Source of the DNA: an uncultured Rhodopila sp.
GTDB lineage: Bacteria > Pseudomonadota > Alphaproteobacteria > Acetobacterales > Acetobacteraceae
Length of the DNA stretch: 64,000 nt
NCBI GenBank assembly: GCA_903851415.1
Contig: CAINOE010000209.1
Coordinates: forward strand, 16,528 to 80,527
Direction of reading: 5' to 3'
Shown here: piece after piece, positions 53,900 through 62,253 of the stretch
How the letters are laid out: every line of letters starts with the position of its first letter
Numbering within the stretch: position 1 is the first letter of the stretch
The notes under the pieces: generated by a model
What the model was told of the DNA's origin: nothing
Databases searched by the model: none
The model's input: only the letters and a program-made list of their open reading frames with translations
Made by a program: the position numbers and the translations under genes

Positions 53900-56272
53900 A
53901 TGAACGGACAGGTCGACCTGACGCAGTTCACCCAAGAGAAATATGCCGTCGGCCAGCCCGTGCCGCGCAAGGAAGATCCGACGCTTTTGCGCGGGGAGGG
54001 GCGGTATTCGGACGACCTCAATCTGCCCGGCCAGGCTTATGCGGTCATGGTCCGCTCCAGCATCGCGCACGGGATCATTCGCTCGATCGACACCGAAGCG
54101 GCGAAAGGGATGCCCGGCGTGCTGGCCGTGCTGACCGGGCGGGACCTGATTGAAGCCGGGTTGGGGACCATGCCGAAGGGCATGTCCTTCAAGATGCGCG
54201 ACGGCGGCGAGATGCCGAAGCCGGAGCAGCCGATACTGACCACGGACAAGGTGCGGTTTGTGGGGGACCCGATCGCGGTGGTGGTGGCGGAGACCGCCAA
54301 GCAGGCCAAGGACGCGGCGGAGGCGGTGTTCGCCGACATCGACACCCTGCCGGCGGTCACCGATGCCGCCGCCGCCGCCGAGCCCGGCGCTCCGCTGGTG
54401 CATGATGCGACGCCCGGCAACGTGGTCCTGGATTTCCATCATGGCGATACCGCGGCGGTGGAGGCGGCGTTCGCCAAGGCCGCGCATGTCACCCGTCTGT
54501 CGATCCGCAACAGCCGCGTGGTGGTTTGCCCGATGGAGCCGCGCTCCGCCATCGGGACGTTCGACCGCGATACCGGGCGCTGGACGCTGCATCTCGGCTG
54601 CCAGGGCGTGTTCGGCATGCGGCAGCTTCTGAGTGGGCCGCTCAAGGTGCCGGTGGAGAAAATCCGCGTGCTGACCGGCCATGTCGGCGGCTCGTTCGGG
54701 ATGAAGGCCTCCTGCTATCCGGAGTATCCGGCGATCCTGTATGCGTCGCGCCTGCTGGGCCGCGCGGTGAAATGGACGGACGGGCGCGGCGAAAGCTTCC
54801 TGTCCGACAGCCATGGCCGCGACCACGACATGCAGCAGGAAATCGCGCTCGATGCGGACGGGCGGATCCTGGCGCTGCGGGTGTCGGGATACGGCAATAT
54901 CGGCGCCTACCTGTCCAACGCCGGCGTGCTGCAGCCCACCGGAAACATCGTGAAGAACACCATCGGCGTGTATGCGACCCCGCTGCAGGAGGTCTCCGCC
55001 AAGGCGATATTCACCAACACCACGCCCGTCGGCGCCTACCGCGGCGCCGGGCGGCCGGAGGGGAACTATTACATCGAGCGCCTGCTCGATACCGCGGCGC
55101 GGGAGATGCGGATCGACCGCGCCGAAATCCGCCGCCGCAACCATATCCGGCCCGAGGCGCTGCCTTATAAAACGCCCGCAGGCACGATGTATGACAGCGG
55201 CAATTTCCCCGCGGTCCTGGAAAAGGCCTTGGCGCTGGGGGACTGGGACGGGTTTCCCGCGCGCAAGCAGGAAAGCGCTGAACGGGGCAGGCTGCGCGGC
55301 ATCGGCATCGGCCAGTATTTGGAGGTGACCGGGCCGCCGGCGCCCGAGATGGGCGGCATCCGGTTCGAGGATGACGGGACGGTGACGATCATCACCGGCA
55401 CGCTGGATTACGGCCAGGGGCATGCCTCGGCTTTCGCCCAGGTGCTGGCGTCGCGTTTGGGCATTCCGTTTGAGGCGATCAATTTGTTGCAGGGGGATTC
55501 CGACGAACTGCTGGCGGGCGGCGGCACGGGAGGGTCGAAGTCGCTGATGGCCAGCGGCACGGCGATCGTCGAAGCGGCGGAACTGGTGCGGGAAAAAGGC
55601 CGCAAGATCGCCGCGCATGTGCTGGAGGCGGCGGAGGCGGACATCGAGTTCGAGATCGTCCGCGGCGGCGGCCGGTTTCGCATCGCCGGCACCGACCGTA
55701 CCATCGGTTTGATGGATCTGGCCGAGCGGCTGCGGGGCGGGGGCGTGTGGTTGCCGGAGGGTGTGCCGGAGACGCTGTCGGTGTCCCACGTCGCCGAAAG
55801 TCCGCCGTTCTCCTATCCGAACGGCTGCCATATCGCCGAGGTCGAGGTCGATCCGGAAACCGGCGTTGCGGAGGTCGTGTCGTACTGCATGGTCAACGAT
55901 TTCGGTGTGATCGTGAACCCTCTGCTGGTCGAGGGCCAGGCGCATGGCGGGATCGTCCAGGGCATCGGCCAGTGCTTCCTGGAGCATGTCGTCTATGACG
56001 AAAATGGCCAGCCGCTGACGGGGTCCTATATGGACTACGCGCTGCCGCGGGCGAACGATGCGCCGTTCTTTACGTTCACGTCGCATCCGGTGCCGGCGAA
56101 GACGAATGTGCTGGGATCGAAAGGGTGCGGCGAGGCAGGCTGTGCCGGCTCGATGCCGGCGGTGATGAACGCGCTGGTGGATGCGCTATCGGTTTATGGG
56201 ATCAGGCACATCGATATGCCGGCCACGCCGTTGCGGGTGTGGGAGGCGATCCGGGCGGCGGCGGGATCGTAA
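53900..56272 (+). CDS. Xanthine-dehydrogenase-family molybdopterin-binding subunit (form II CoxL-like), orphan
   Basis: 790-aa large subunit of a molybdenum hydroxylase. It has the typical start VPRKEDPTLLRGEGRYSDD, the active-site loop AYRGAGRPEGNY (form II type; the form I CO-dehydrogenase loop AYxCSFR is absent), GGSFGMK, QGIGQCFLEH and the C-terminal GSKGCGEAGCAGS containing the catalytic Glu. The enzyme normally needs a FAD subunit and a 2Fe-2S subunit, and neither is adjacent here. It probably oxidises an aldehyde or N-heterocycle with partner subunits encoded elsewhere, not CO. ATG 53900 chosen because family similarity starts there. Confidence 0.9.
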   Translation: MNGQVDLTQFTQEKYAVGQPVPRKEDPTLLRGEGRYSDDLNLPGQAYAVMVRSSIAHGIIRSIDTEAAKGMPGVLAVLTGRDLIEAGLGTMPKGMSFKMRDGGEMPKPEQPILTTDKVRFVGDPIAVVVAETAKQAKDAAEAVFADIDTLPAVTDAAAAAEPGAPLVHDATPGNVVLDFHHGDTAAVEAAFAKAAHVTRLSIRNSRVVVCPMEPRSAIGTFDRDTGRWTLHLGCQGVFGMRQLLSGPLKVPVEKIRVLTGHVGGSFGMKASCYPEYPAILYASRLLGRAVKWTDGRGESFLSDSHGRDHDMQQEIALDADGRILALRVSGYGNIGAYLSNAGVLQPTGNIVKNTIGVYATPLQEVSAKAIFTNTTPVGAYRGAGRPEGNYYIERLLDTAAREMRIDRAEIRRRNHIRPEALPYKTPAGTMYDSGNFPAVLEKALALGDWDGFPARKQESAERGRLRGIGIGQYLEVTGPPAPEMGGIRFEDDGTVTIITGTLDYGQGHASAFAQVLASRLGIPFEAINLLQGDSDELLAGGGTGGSKSLMASGTAIVEAAELVREKGRKIAAHVLEAAEADIEFEIVRGGGRFRIAGTDRTIGLMDLAERLRGGGVWLPEGVPETLSVSHVAESPPFSYPNGCHIAEVEVDPETGVAEVVSYCMVNDFGVIVNPLLVEGQAHGGIVQGIGQCFLEHVVYDENGQPLTGSYMDYALPRANDAPFFTFTSHPVPAKTNVLGSKGCGEAGCAGSMPAVMNALVDALSVYGIRHIDMPATPLRVWEAIRAAAGS

Positions 56273-56296
56273 AGCGCCGGCGTTCCGGCCGTTGCG

Positions 56297-56335
56297 TTTG
56301 TGTCATGGCCGGGCTTGTCCCGGCCATGACACAAA
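56297..56335. terminator. Bidirectional hairpin terminator between CoxL-like gene and uvrC
   Basis: TTTGTGTCATGGCCGGG (56297-56313) and CCCGGCCATGACACAAA (56319-56335) form a perfect 17-bp stem with a 5-nt loop, in the gap between convergent genes and flanked by A/T runs (ACAAAAAG on the right). This is the clearest terminator in the window. Its core resembles the GTCATGGCCCGG repeat family at 17.3 and 44.2 kb. Confidence 0.85.
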
Positions 56336-56358
56336 AAGAAGGGCCGCCGCCAATTTCA

Positions 56359-58245
56359 TCACGACGCATCCTCCATCCGAACTCCCGGGTGAAAATGCGC
56401 GTACACCCGGCGGGCTGTTTCCCGGCTGATGCCCGGCGCCGCTTCCAGGTTGGTCAGCCCGGCCATTTTCACACCGCGCGCTGAACCGAAGTGATTCAGC
56501 AGAGCCCGTTTCCTGGCCGCACCAATCCCGGGGATTTCATCCAGTTCGCTTTGATGAATCGCCTTCGAGCGACCCGACCGATGAGTCGTAATCGCGAAAC
56601 GATGCGCCTCGTCGCGCAGCCGCTGCAGGAAATACAGCACCGGGTCGCGCGGCGGCAGTTGGAACGCCTCCGTGCCGTCCGAGTGGAACCACTCCCGCCC
56701 CGCATCCCGGTCCGGCCCCTTGGCGATCGCCACAACCTTCACGTCCTGCACCCCCAGATCGGCCAGCACGTCGCGAGCGGCTGACAACTGACCCGCCCCG
56801 CCGTCGATCAATACCAGATCCGGCCATTCCGAGGCGGGAGCGCCATCGGCCTGCTCCTTCTGCGCCCGGGTAAAGCGCCGCTGCAGCATCTCCCGCATCA
56901 TCGCGAAATCGTCGCCCGGTGTTATCGGCCCGCGGATGCCGAACTTCCGGTAGGCGGACTTCAGGAACCCCTCCGGCCCGCTGACGATCATCACGCCGTA
57001 GGGGTTGGTCCCCATGATGTGCGAGTTGTCGTAGACCTCGATCCGGCAGGGTGTTTTGGGCAGCTTGAAAAGCTGTTCGACGCCTTCCAGCAGTTTTGTC
57101 TGCCCGGCGGATTCCGCCAGCTTCCGCTCCAATGCCTCGCGCGCGTTGGATTCGGCGTGCAGCACCACGGCGCGCTTCTCGCCGCGCTGCGGCAGGCCGA
57201 TCTCGACCTTGCGGGTTGCCTTCAGCGACAGAGCCTCGGCGATCAGGTCGTGTTCCGGCAGTTCGGTGTTGACCAGCAGCAGCGGCGGCGGCGGCTTGTC
57301 ATCGTAGAACTGCGGGATGAAGGCGCTGAGGACTTCGGCGGTTTCCTCCGCCGCCGGATGGGCAGGATAGAACGCCCGGTTGCCGTTGTTGCGGCCGCCG
57401 CGGATGAAGAACACCTGGATGCAGGTCTGGCCGGCGTGCTGCCAGGCGGCGATGACATCGGCATCCGACAGGCCGGCCGGATTGATCACGTCGTTGCCCT
57501 GCACGAACGTCAGCCCGCGGATGCGGTCGCGCACCGCGGCGGCACGTTCAAACTCCAGGGCGGCGGCGGCGCGTTCCATCTCCGCCGCCAGTTCCTGCTG
57601 CACGCTGCCCGCGTTGCCGGCGAGGAACGCCTTTGCCTGCGCGACCAGCTTGGCGTAGTCGGCCGCCTCGATCCGGCCGACGCAGGGGGCGGAGCAGCGC
57701 TTGATCTGGAACAGCAGGCACGGGCGGGTGCGCGCCGAGAACACCGTGTCGGCGCAGGAGCGCAGCAGGAAGACGCGCTGCATGGCGGTGACCGTCTGGT
57801 TGACCGCCCAGGCCGAGGCGAACGGCCCCCAGTAGCTGCCTTTGCGGGTTTGCGCACCGCGGTGCTTGGCGATCTGCGGGTAGGGGTGGTCCTCGGTCAG
57901 CATCAGCCAGGGGTAGGATTTGTCGTCGCGCAGGATGATGTTGAAGCGGGGTTTCAGGCGCTTGATCAGGTTGGCTTCGAGCAGCAGCGCCTCGGCCTCG
58001 GTGTGCGTCGTGACGATTTCCATCGCGACGGTCTCGGAGACCATGCGCCGCAGCCGCTCCGGCAGGCGGCCGATCTGGGTGTAGGAGAGGACGCGGCGCT
58101 TGAGGGAGCGGGCTTTGCCGACGTAGAGGGCGTCTCCCTTGGCATCCAGCATGCGGTACACGCCGGGGTTGGCCGGCATGGTCAGCAGCGCGGTCTCGAT
58201 GACGGTGACACCTTTGGCGGCATCCATGGCGGGTGGCGGGCTCAT
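56359..58245 (-). CDS. uvrC: Excinuclease ABC subunit C
   Basis: 628-aa nucleotide-excision-repair nuclease that makes both incisions with UvrA-UvrB. It has the N-terminal GIY-YIG domain (NPGVYRMLDAKGDALYVGKAR, LLLEANLIKRLKPRFN), a cysteine-containing middle region (CSAPCVGRI), a UvrB-interacting UVR segment (ERAAAVRDRIRGL), the RNase-H-like endonuclease domain (IEVYDNSHIMGT, LIDGGAGQLSAA) and the C-terminal helix-hairpin-helix pair (IPGIGAARKRALLNHFGS). I chose ATG 58245 as the first standard start before the conserved region; ATG 58227 is an alternative. The terminator hairpin lies after its stop. Confidence 0.95.
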   Translation of the reverse strand: MSPPPAMDAAKGVTVIETALLTMPANPGVYRMLDAKGDALYVGKARSLKRRVLSYTQIGRLPERLRRMVSETVAMEIVTTHTEAEALLLEANLIKRLKPRFNIILRDDKSYPWLMLTEDHPYPQIAKHRGAQTRKGSYWGPFASAWAVNQTVTAMQRVFLLRSCADTVFSARTRPCLLFQIKRCSAPCVGRIEAADYAKLVAQAKAFLAGNAGSVQQELAAEMERAAAALEFERAAAVRDRIRGLTFVQGNDVINPAGLSDADVIAAWQHAGQTCIQVFFIRGGRNNGNRAFYPAHPAAEETAEVLSAFIPQFYDDKPPPPLLLVNTELPEHDLIAEALSLKATRKVEIGLPQRGEKRAVVLHAESNAREALERKLAESAGQTKLLEGVEQLFKLPKTPCRIEVYDNSHIMGTNPYGVMIVSGPEGFLKSAYRKFGIRGPITPGDDFAMMREMLQRRFTRAQKEQADGAPASEWPDLVLIDGGAGQLSAARDVLADLGVQDVKVVAIAKGPDRDAGREWFHSDGTEAFQLPPRDPVLYFLQRLRDEAHRFAITTHRSGRSKAIHQSELDEIPGIGAARKRALLNHFGSARGVKMAGLTNLEAAPGISRETARRVYAHFHPGVRMEDAS

Positions 58246-58412
58246 TGGTGGTTGGTTTTGGCATTTGGCGTGGTGGGGGATCAACCGCAATGCGGCGGCG
58301 CGGGGCAGGCGGCCGGGCCCGGCATCCGGGTGTTTGACCTACACCCGTTGGTGGCTCCTACCTGTCACCGGCCAAAGTGCATTCTGTGACCTGCTGACGC
58401 TGGCATCCGTTG

Positions 58413-58931
58413 TTACGGCAGTTTCCCGCTCTCCAGGACGATCAGTTCATTCAGGCAGTCCGCCAGCCATCGGGCGGTATAGGGCTTCCGAAGTTCGGGC
58501 TTCGGCCGATGCCCTATATCGCTCAGCAGTTCTTCCAGGCTGACCAGACGGTCCCGCAAACCAAGACGCACCCCCATGCGAAGACTTGCGCGATCGGGAC
58601 CGCACAGCACCCATGCGCCGGTTCGGGTCAGCGCATGAGCCCACAGGTCCCGTTCGCCGGGATCTAGGGCCGCGAACTGAGACTCCCTGACTGCCGCCGC
58701 CGCACGCTCCGCATCGGAAACGGCATTCACCCGTGCCAGTGACTTGCGCAACGCGGCTTCATCGATCCACTGCTCCGGCCGCCGGTTTTGGAATCCGGTT
58801 TGCGTTTCGGTGATACATTCGCCCACCGTTTCAATGCGATACCCGCCGGTCAGTGCCCGCCAGGAGGTGGTGCGGTGGCATTCCAGGATGACGTTCGTGT
58901 CCACCAGGACCGGTACGGAGCGGCGCGGCAT
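58413..58931 (-). CDS. PIN-domain protein, probable toxin
   Basis: 172 aa. The N-terminus VLVDTNVILE is a PIN signature with the first catalytic Asp. Further acidic residues lie in VGECITETQTG and DPGERDLWAHAL, and a late LCGPDRAS fits the fourth. PIN domains are metal-dependent RNases and common toxins. The gene starts 6 bp after the stop of the XRE/ImmA gene on the same strand, so the two are co-translated, as in toxin-antitoxin modules. The length is slightly above the usual about 130-150 residues. Toxicity is inferred, not shown. Confidence 0.75.
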   Translation of the reverse strand: MPRRSVPVLVDTNVILECHRTTSWRALTGGYRIETVGECITETQTGFQNRRPEQWIDEAALRKSLARVNAVSDAERAAAAVRESQFAALDPGERDLWAHALTRTGAWVLCGPDRASLRMGVRLGLRDRLVSLEELLSDIGHRPKPELRKPYTARWLADCLNELIVLESGKLP

Positions 58932-58937
58932 CGGCCC

Positions 58938-60062
58938 TTACACCTCGACCTCCGCCTCTATCCCGAATGCCGAGAACATGTCGGGCAGATCGTCAATAGC
59001 AACACCAAGCAGGGTCGCAGTCTTGCGAATGGACAAATGGCCCTCGTTCAGCGCCCGGGCGATCACTTCCAGAAACGGCTTTGAGAACAGCGGCGGCACC
59101 GTGCCGGCGGATCGCTTTTTGGGGGACAGCAGCGTGCGGCCATTGTTGCGCAGCCTCCCGTCATCGATCGCCTTCGCGGCGGCAGTGCTCAACCGGCCCA
59201 GCGCCACAAGCCGCCATTTCAGCGCCGACGCGGTAACCGCCAGCGCATCGGCGGTCTTGTTCAGCTTGCGGATGAGGTGATCGCCGCTCAGGTCCGACCA
59301 GGAGCCGAACGGCGCAATCACCGGTGCCGGCATCAGCAGGGCGGAGGCGAAGTTGTTGGCGAGTTGTTCGACCCGGTTGCCGCCGCTTTCCGCCGCCGTT
59401 TCAACATGCGCGGGCGGCATCGAATCCCAGGTCAGGATGTGGAACAGCTCATGCGCCAGGTCGTAGTTCCGCCGCCCGGCGATTTCGTGCCGGTTGATCA
59501 GGACGGTATCCAGCTCCGGCAAGCGGCAGGCGGCACCGGAGATACCCGCGATGGCGTCCACCATCAGGACGAGGATGCCGAAGACCTTCTCCATGACCGC
59601 TGGCAGGCGGAGGGCCGGCACGTCGCCCAGGTCATAGGTTGCGGCGAAGCGCTCCCCGGCGCTCATGGCATCTTCATAGCTGCTGGTCATGGCGAGGCGG
59701 AGTGTCCGTCGATCGGGCGGCGTCTGGTGCCCTTGTTGGGCCGCCAGTGTCCGGTACGTGGCGACCCAGCGGCCGGCGTGACGCTCGTAATCGGTCAGGA
59801 GGGCTGGCTGGACGGCGGTTTGACGCCAGGAAAAGCGGCCCTCGCCGATGAGAAGGAACGGGTCGGTGAAGGTTTCCAGCGGCTCGTTCAGGGCCTGGGC
59901 GGCATTGAGCAGCTCCTCCGCGGACACGCGGCGGTCGCCGTTTTCGATGGCGGACAGGGTTTGGCGGTCTTTGAATCCCAAGCGCTGGGCCAACTCGTCT
60001 TGCGTCAGGTCGCGCTGGGTTCGCACGGCGCGGATGCGGGCGCCGAATAGGCTGGATGACAT
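58938..60062 (-). CDS. XRE-family regulator fused to an ImmA/IrrE metallopeptidase domain
   Basis: 374 aa. Helix-turn-helix domain at the N-terminus (RTQRDLTQDELAQRLGFKD, QTLSAIENGDRRVS). The zinc-peptidase motif HEXXH follows in YDLAHELFHILTWD near 198, with AVMEKVFGILVLMVD and FASALLMP around it, as in ImmA/IrrE (COG2856) proteins. The C-terminal 100 residues are a further helical domain. Such proteins act as antitoxin-like repressors or as proteases that cleave repressors during stress, and are often followed by PIN toxins. The upstream repeats at 60091-60125 are candidate operator sites. Confidence 0.9.
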   Translation of the reverse strand: MSSSLFGARIRAVRTQRDLTQDELAQRLGFKDRQTLSAIENGDRRVSAEELLNAAQALNEPLETFTDPFLLIGEGRFSWRQTAVQPALLTDYERHAGRWVATYRTLAAQQGHQTPPDRRTLRLAMTSSYEDAMSAGERFAATYDLGDVPALRLPAVMEKVFGILVLMVDAIAGISGAACRLPELDTVLINRHEIAGRRNYDLAHELFHILTWDSMPPAHVETAAESGGNRVEQLANNFASALLMPAPVIAPFGSWSDLSGDHLIRKLNKTADALAVTASALKWRLVALGRLSTAAAKAIDDGRLRNNGRTLLSPKKRSAGTVPPLFSKPFLEVIARALNEGHLSIRKTATLLGVAIDDLPDMFSAFGIEAEVEV

Positions 60063-60090
60063 GAAAGGTCCCTCTCCGAGGCGAGGTAGT

Positions 60091-60125
60091 CTTGCGAATT
60101 GGGGTTTGCAAGAAAAACTTGCGAA
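60091..60125. promoter_or_regulatory. CTTGCGAA repeats, candidate operator of the XRE/ImmA gene
   Basis: CTTGCGAA at 60091-60098 and 60118-60125 plus the inverted TTGCAAG at 60106-60112, only 28 bp and more upstream of the ATG at 60062 on the minus strand. The spacing and symmetry suggest binding sites for the encoded helix-turn-helix protein, giving autorepression. An AT-rich TTTGCAAGAAAAACTT stretch here could also contain the promoter. Confidence 0.45.
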
Positions 60126-60274
60126 ATTTGTTGGCGAGGGGAATTGGGCCGCCGAGGCTGCGCCGGCCGGATCGTCGTGGCTGCGGATCCCCCAATGAAG
60201 CTTTTGGGTAGTGCGATACGCAAAGAGCGGCTGGCGGCGGCCCGGTGTGGTGGTCGCCTGAGAAGGCGCGCGCC

Positions 60275-60652
60275 TTAGCCTGCCGCCACCGGGCGGGTCA
60301 GCGGCAGATCGAGTTCCACCCGGTCATGGGTGACCTTCGGCGTGATGCGCCCCCGTTCGCCCCGTTCCAGGCGGATCAGGCCGTAGCCCTCCATTGTCCT
60401 TAGCGTGCGGGACAGGTTGGACTTCGCCTTGCCGGTGATCCGGGCGAGTTCGTCCAGCGAGCCGGGGGCCTGGTCCACGATCACCCTTAGAAGGTCGCGG
60501 TTGCCGGCGGACAGCACCTTGGCGAAGGACTCGGTGGAGGTGAACCAGACTTTTGGCTCCTCGGGCGCGATGCGCTGTTCACCGCGGGCGACGGCCATGG
60601 TGCGGGCCTTCATGTCCTCGTAGCTGGCGATGCCAATTTTTAGCGTCGTCAT
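60275..60652 (-). CDS. Winged-helix DNA-binding protein, HVO_A0114-like antitoxin
   Basis: 125 aa. After an N-terminal linker (MTTLKIGIASYEDMKARTMA) there is a winged helix-turn-helix: LLRVIVDQAPGSLDELARI, TGKAKSNLSRTLRTMEGYG and LIRLERGERGRITPKV. This matches the HVO_A0114-type putative DNA-binding proteins that accompany TumE-family (DUF6516) toxins. Its ATG at 60652 overlaps the stop of the broken toxin remnant upstream (ATGA), which supports that pairing. It is probably still expressed, perhaps as a solitary antitoxin or regulator. Confidence 0.75.
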   Translation of the reverse strand: MTTLKIGIASYEDMKARTMAVARGEQRIAPEEPKVWFTSTESFAKVLSAGNRDLLRVIVDQAPGSLDELARITGKAKSNLSRTLRTMEGYGLIRLERGERGRITPKVTHDRVELDLPLTRPVAAG

Positions 60653-61010
60653 GGGATGACTCCTCTCTCGCGCCGTCTCACCGTGGTTCGCAGGTCGCCG
60701 AGTGGCGTTGCCGCGTCCCGGTCGTCATAGGGACCTGATCGTCCGCGGGCGGTGGCGATGGTCCTGCGGGCGGCCGAACGCCTGCTTCGCCACCGGATGG
60801 GCGTTGTCGAAAGCCGATCGGCCGGTGGTTCTCCGGCCCGTGCAGGGTCAGCGAGTAGTCGAGGCCGTGCGGCTTCTCCGGCGACATCGGCACCCGCGTC
60901 ACCATGAACCGGACCCGGGGGTTGCCGGCCGGCGCGACGACGAGAACCTGCCCGCTGAGGTCGAGGAGGACGTCCAGGGTCGGGTCGCGCGACTGAATCG
61001 AAGGACACAA
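60649..61010 (-). pseudogene. Frameshifted TumE-like (DUF6516) toxin gene
   Basis: On the minus strand the family-like sequence runs in one frame from near 61000 (DPTLDVLLDLSGQVLVVAP, HGLDYSLTLHGPENHRPIGF). It jumps to another near 60808 (DNAHPVAKQAFGR), and to a third near 60730 (GPYDDRDAATPLGDLRTTV, RRRERGVIP) to stop just at the antitoxin start. At least two frame changes are needed, so the toxin is inactive as encoded. The family is inferred from the layout (SLTLH, GFDNAH, PYDD) and partner gene. Confidence 0.55.
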
Positions 61011-61183
61011 TTATCACACTGAGGCAACTCAGGCAAGTGATGTCAACAGGTCTGCTCGGAGCAACGCACCGGTTTCGCCGCCGCGACTGCCGTGATAGGC
61101 CTCAATATCCCGGCGGACCGCACTTTGGCGAATAAGTCCGCGGGTTGAAACAGACGAGGAGCCAACCTATATTGAGAGGTCGA

Positions 61184-62209
61184 CTATCTCCACTGATAAG
61201 TGCCATCGATAAATTCATAACCGTGATGGTCGGACTTGGCGGCACGCACTGGGACGTTCGACGTGCTAATTGGCATGTCGAATACCTGTTCTCCGATTTT
61301 GATAGCCATTGACGTCGTAACATCGACCGACTTGACGGCAGCTGAATCAATGTCACATGGCCAGCCAGAGATTGTTAAGGTTACCTTCCCTCCAACCGGG
61401 ATGTATCGCCCGCTAGAGCCAAGCCCGGATATCGTGCCTTGCCGCAAGTTGCAACTACCAATGGAAGTTGACCCCTTAACAATAGATCCATCGAACCCGA
61501 CCCCACTAAGGTTCTCTAAGACAACAGTTGCGGTAGCGCAGTTTTCATAGTCCGCACCTCCACAATTGGTAGCTTTACTCAATACAACCTCCTTTCCCGA
61601 AAGGCGGAGCGAATCGCCTCGAAATCTAGTACGAACGTCAGCGGGTTGCGCGGCTTGAGACGGCCCAGACCCAGGAGAAGTGGCGGCAACACCATGCGTA
61701 TACATATCCCCGAGACCCCCGGCAGCGAGAAGGGTTACGGATTGCGTCGCAACGATGCGACCGGTCTCGACAGAAACAGCTCGGAGACTTAATCTTATCC
61801 TCTCGCCGAGAGGGGTTGTAGTACCAAAGATAACTGTGTCAATTCCAATTAGGTTTCCGAGCTTTTTAGCAGACTCCGGACTGACAAATCCCTCCATCGA
61901 CAACTTGTTTTCGCGCAGAAGAGTTTGAAGGTTCGCGCGGTCAACAAATGAGATGGTCTTGCCCGCACTCACGAGCTGGTCCGAAAGCTCCTGAGCAAGG
62001 AATCGCCCAAGTTCGTTTGAGGCGCCCTGTAGATCGGTGAAGTCAATAACCGTACCGCTATGTTGATTTGCTGCCTCAAGCTTGCTAACAAGATTCGTCG
62101 CGGCGCCTTTCAAAGTCTCCTCGTAAGTTTGCGCACAGGCAACGCTTATGCAAGAGATAGCGACCGCCAAGGTAATCAGCATATCGCGGAGCCTGAGAAG
62201 ATATCGCAT
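61184..62209 (-). CDS. FlgO/CsgG-like exported protein
   Basis: 341 aa. ATG 62209 has an AGGA ribosome binding site and gives a signal peptide ending ISVACAQ (cleavage near 27). The first 150 mature residues resemble the CsgG/FlgO/LpoB-type domain, which uses a conserved alternation such as GTVIDFTDLQGASNELGRF, LVSAGKTISFVDRANLQTLL and IGIDTVIFGTTTPLGERIRL. The C-terminal half is a beta-rich domain with several cysteines (TNCGGADYENCATATVV and SCNLRQG), probably disulfide-stabilised. The tract is AT-richer than the rest of the window. Role likely in cell-envelope structure or secretion; substrate unknown. Confidence 0.75.
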   Translation of the reverse strand: MRYLLRLRDMLITLAVAISCISVACAQTYEETLKGAATNLVSKLEAANQHSGTVIDFTDLQGASNELGRFLAQELSDQLVSAGKTISFVDRANLQTLLRENKLSMEGFVSPESAKKLGNLIGIDTVIFGTTTPLGERIRLSLRAVSVETGRIVATQSVTLLAAGGLGDMYTHGVAATSPGSGPSQAAQPADVRTRFRGDSLRLSGKEVVLSKATNCGGADYENCATATVVLENLSGVGFDGSIVKGSTSIGSCNLRQGTISGLGSSGRYIPVGGKVTLTISGWPCDIDSAAVKSVDVTTSMAIKIGEQVFDMPISTSNVPVRAAKSDHHGYEFIDGTYQWR

Positions 62210-62253
62210 AAAGGTTCCTATTCGCCAAACTACATTCATTGAGGGTGAGTGAA

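Noticed and set aside
53777..56086. 769-aa minus-strand frame opposite the molybdopterin subunit
   Set aside because: Antisense shadow; the plus-strand protein has all family motifs.
53900..56272. Carbon monoxide dehydrogenase large subunit
   Set aside because: The active-site loop reads AYRGAGR, not the form I AYxCSFR, and no coxM/coxS genes are adjacent.
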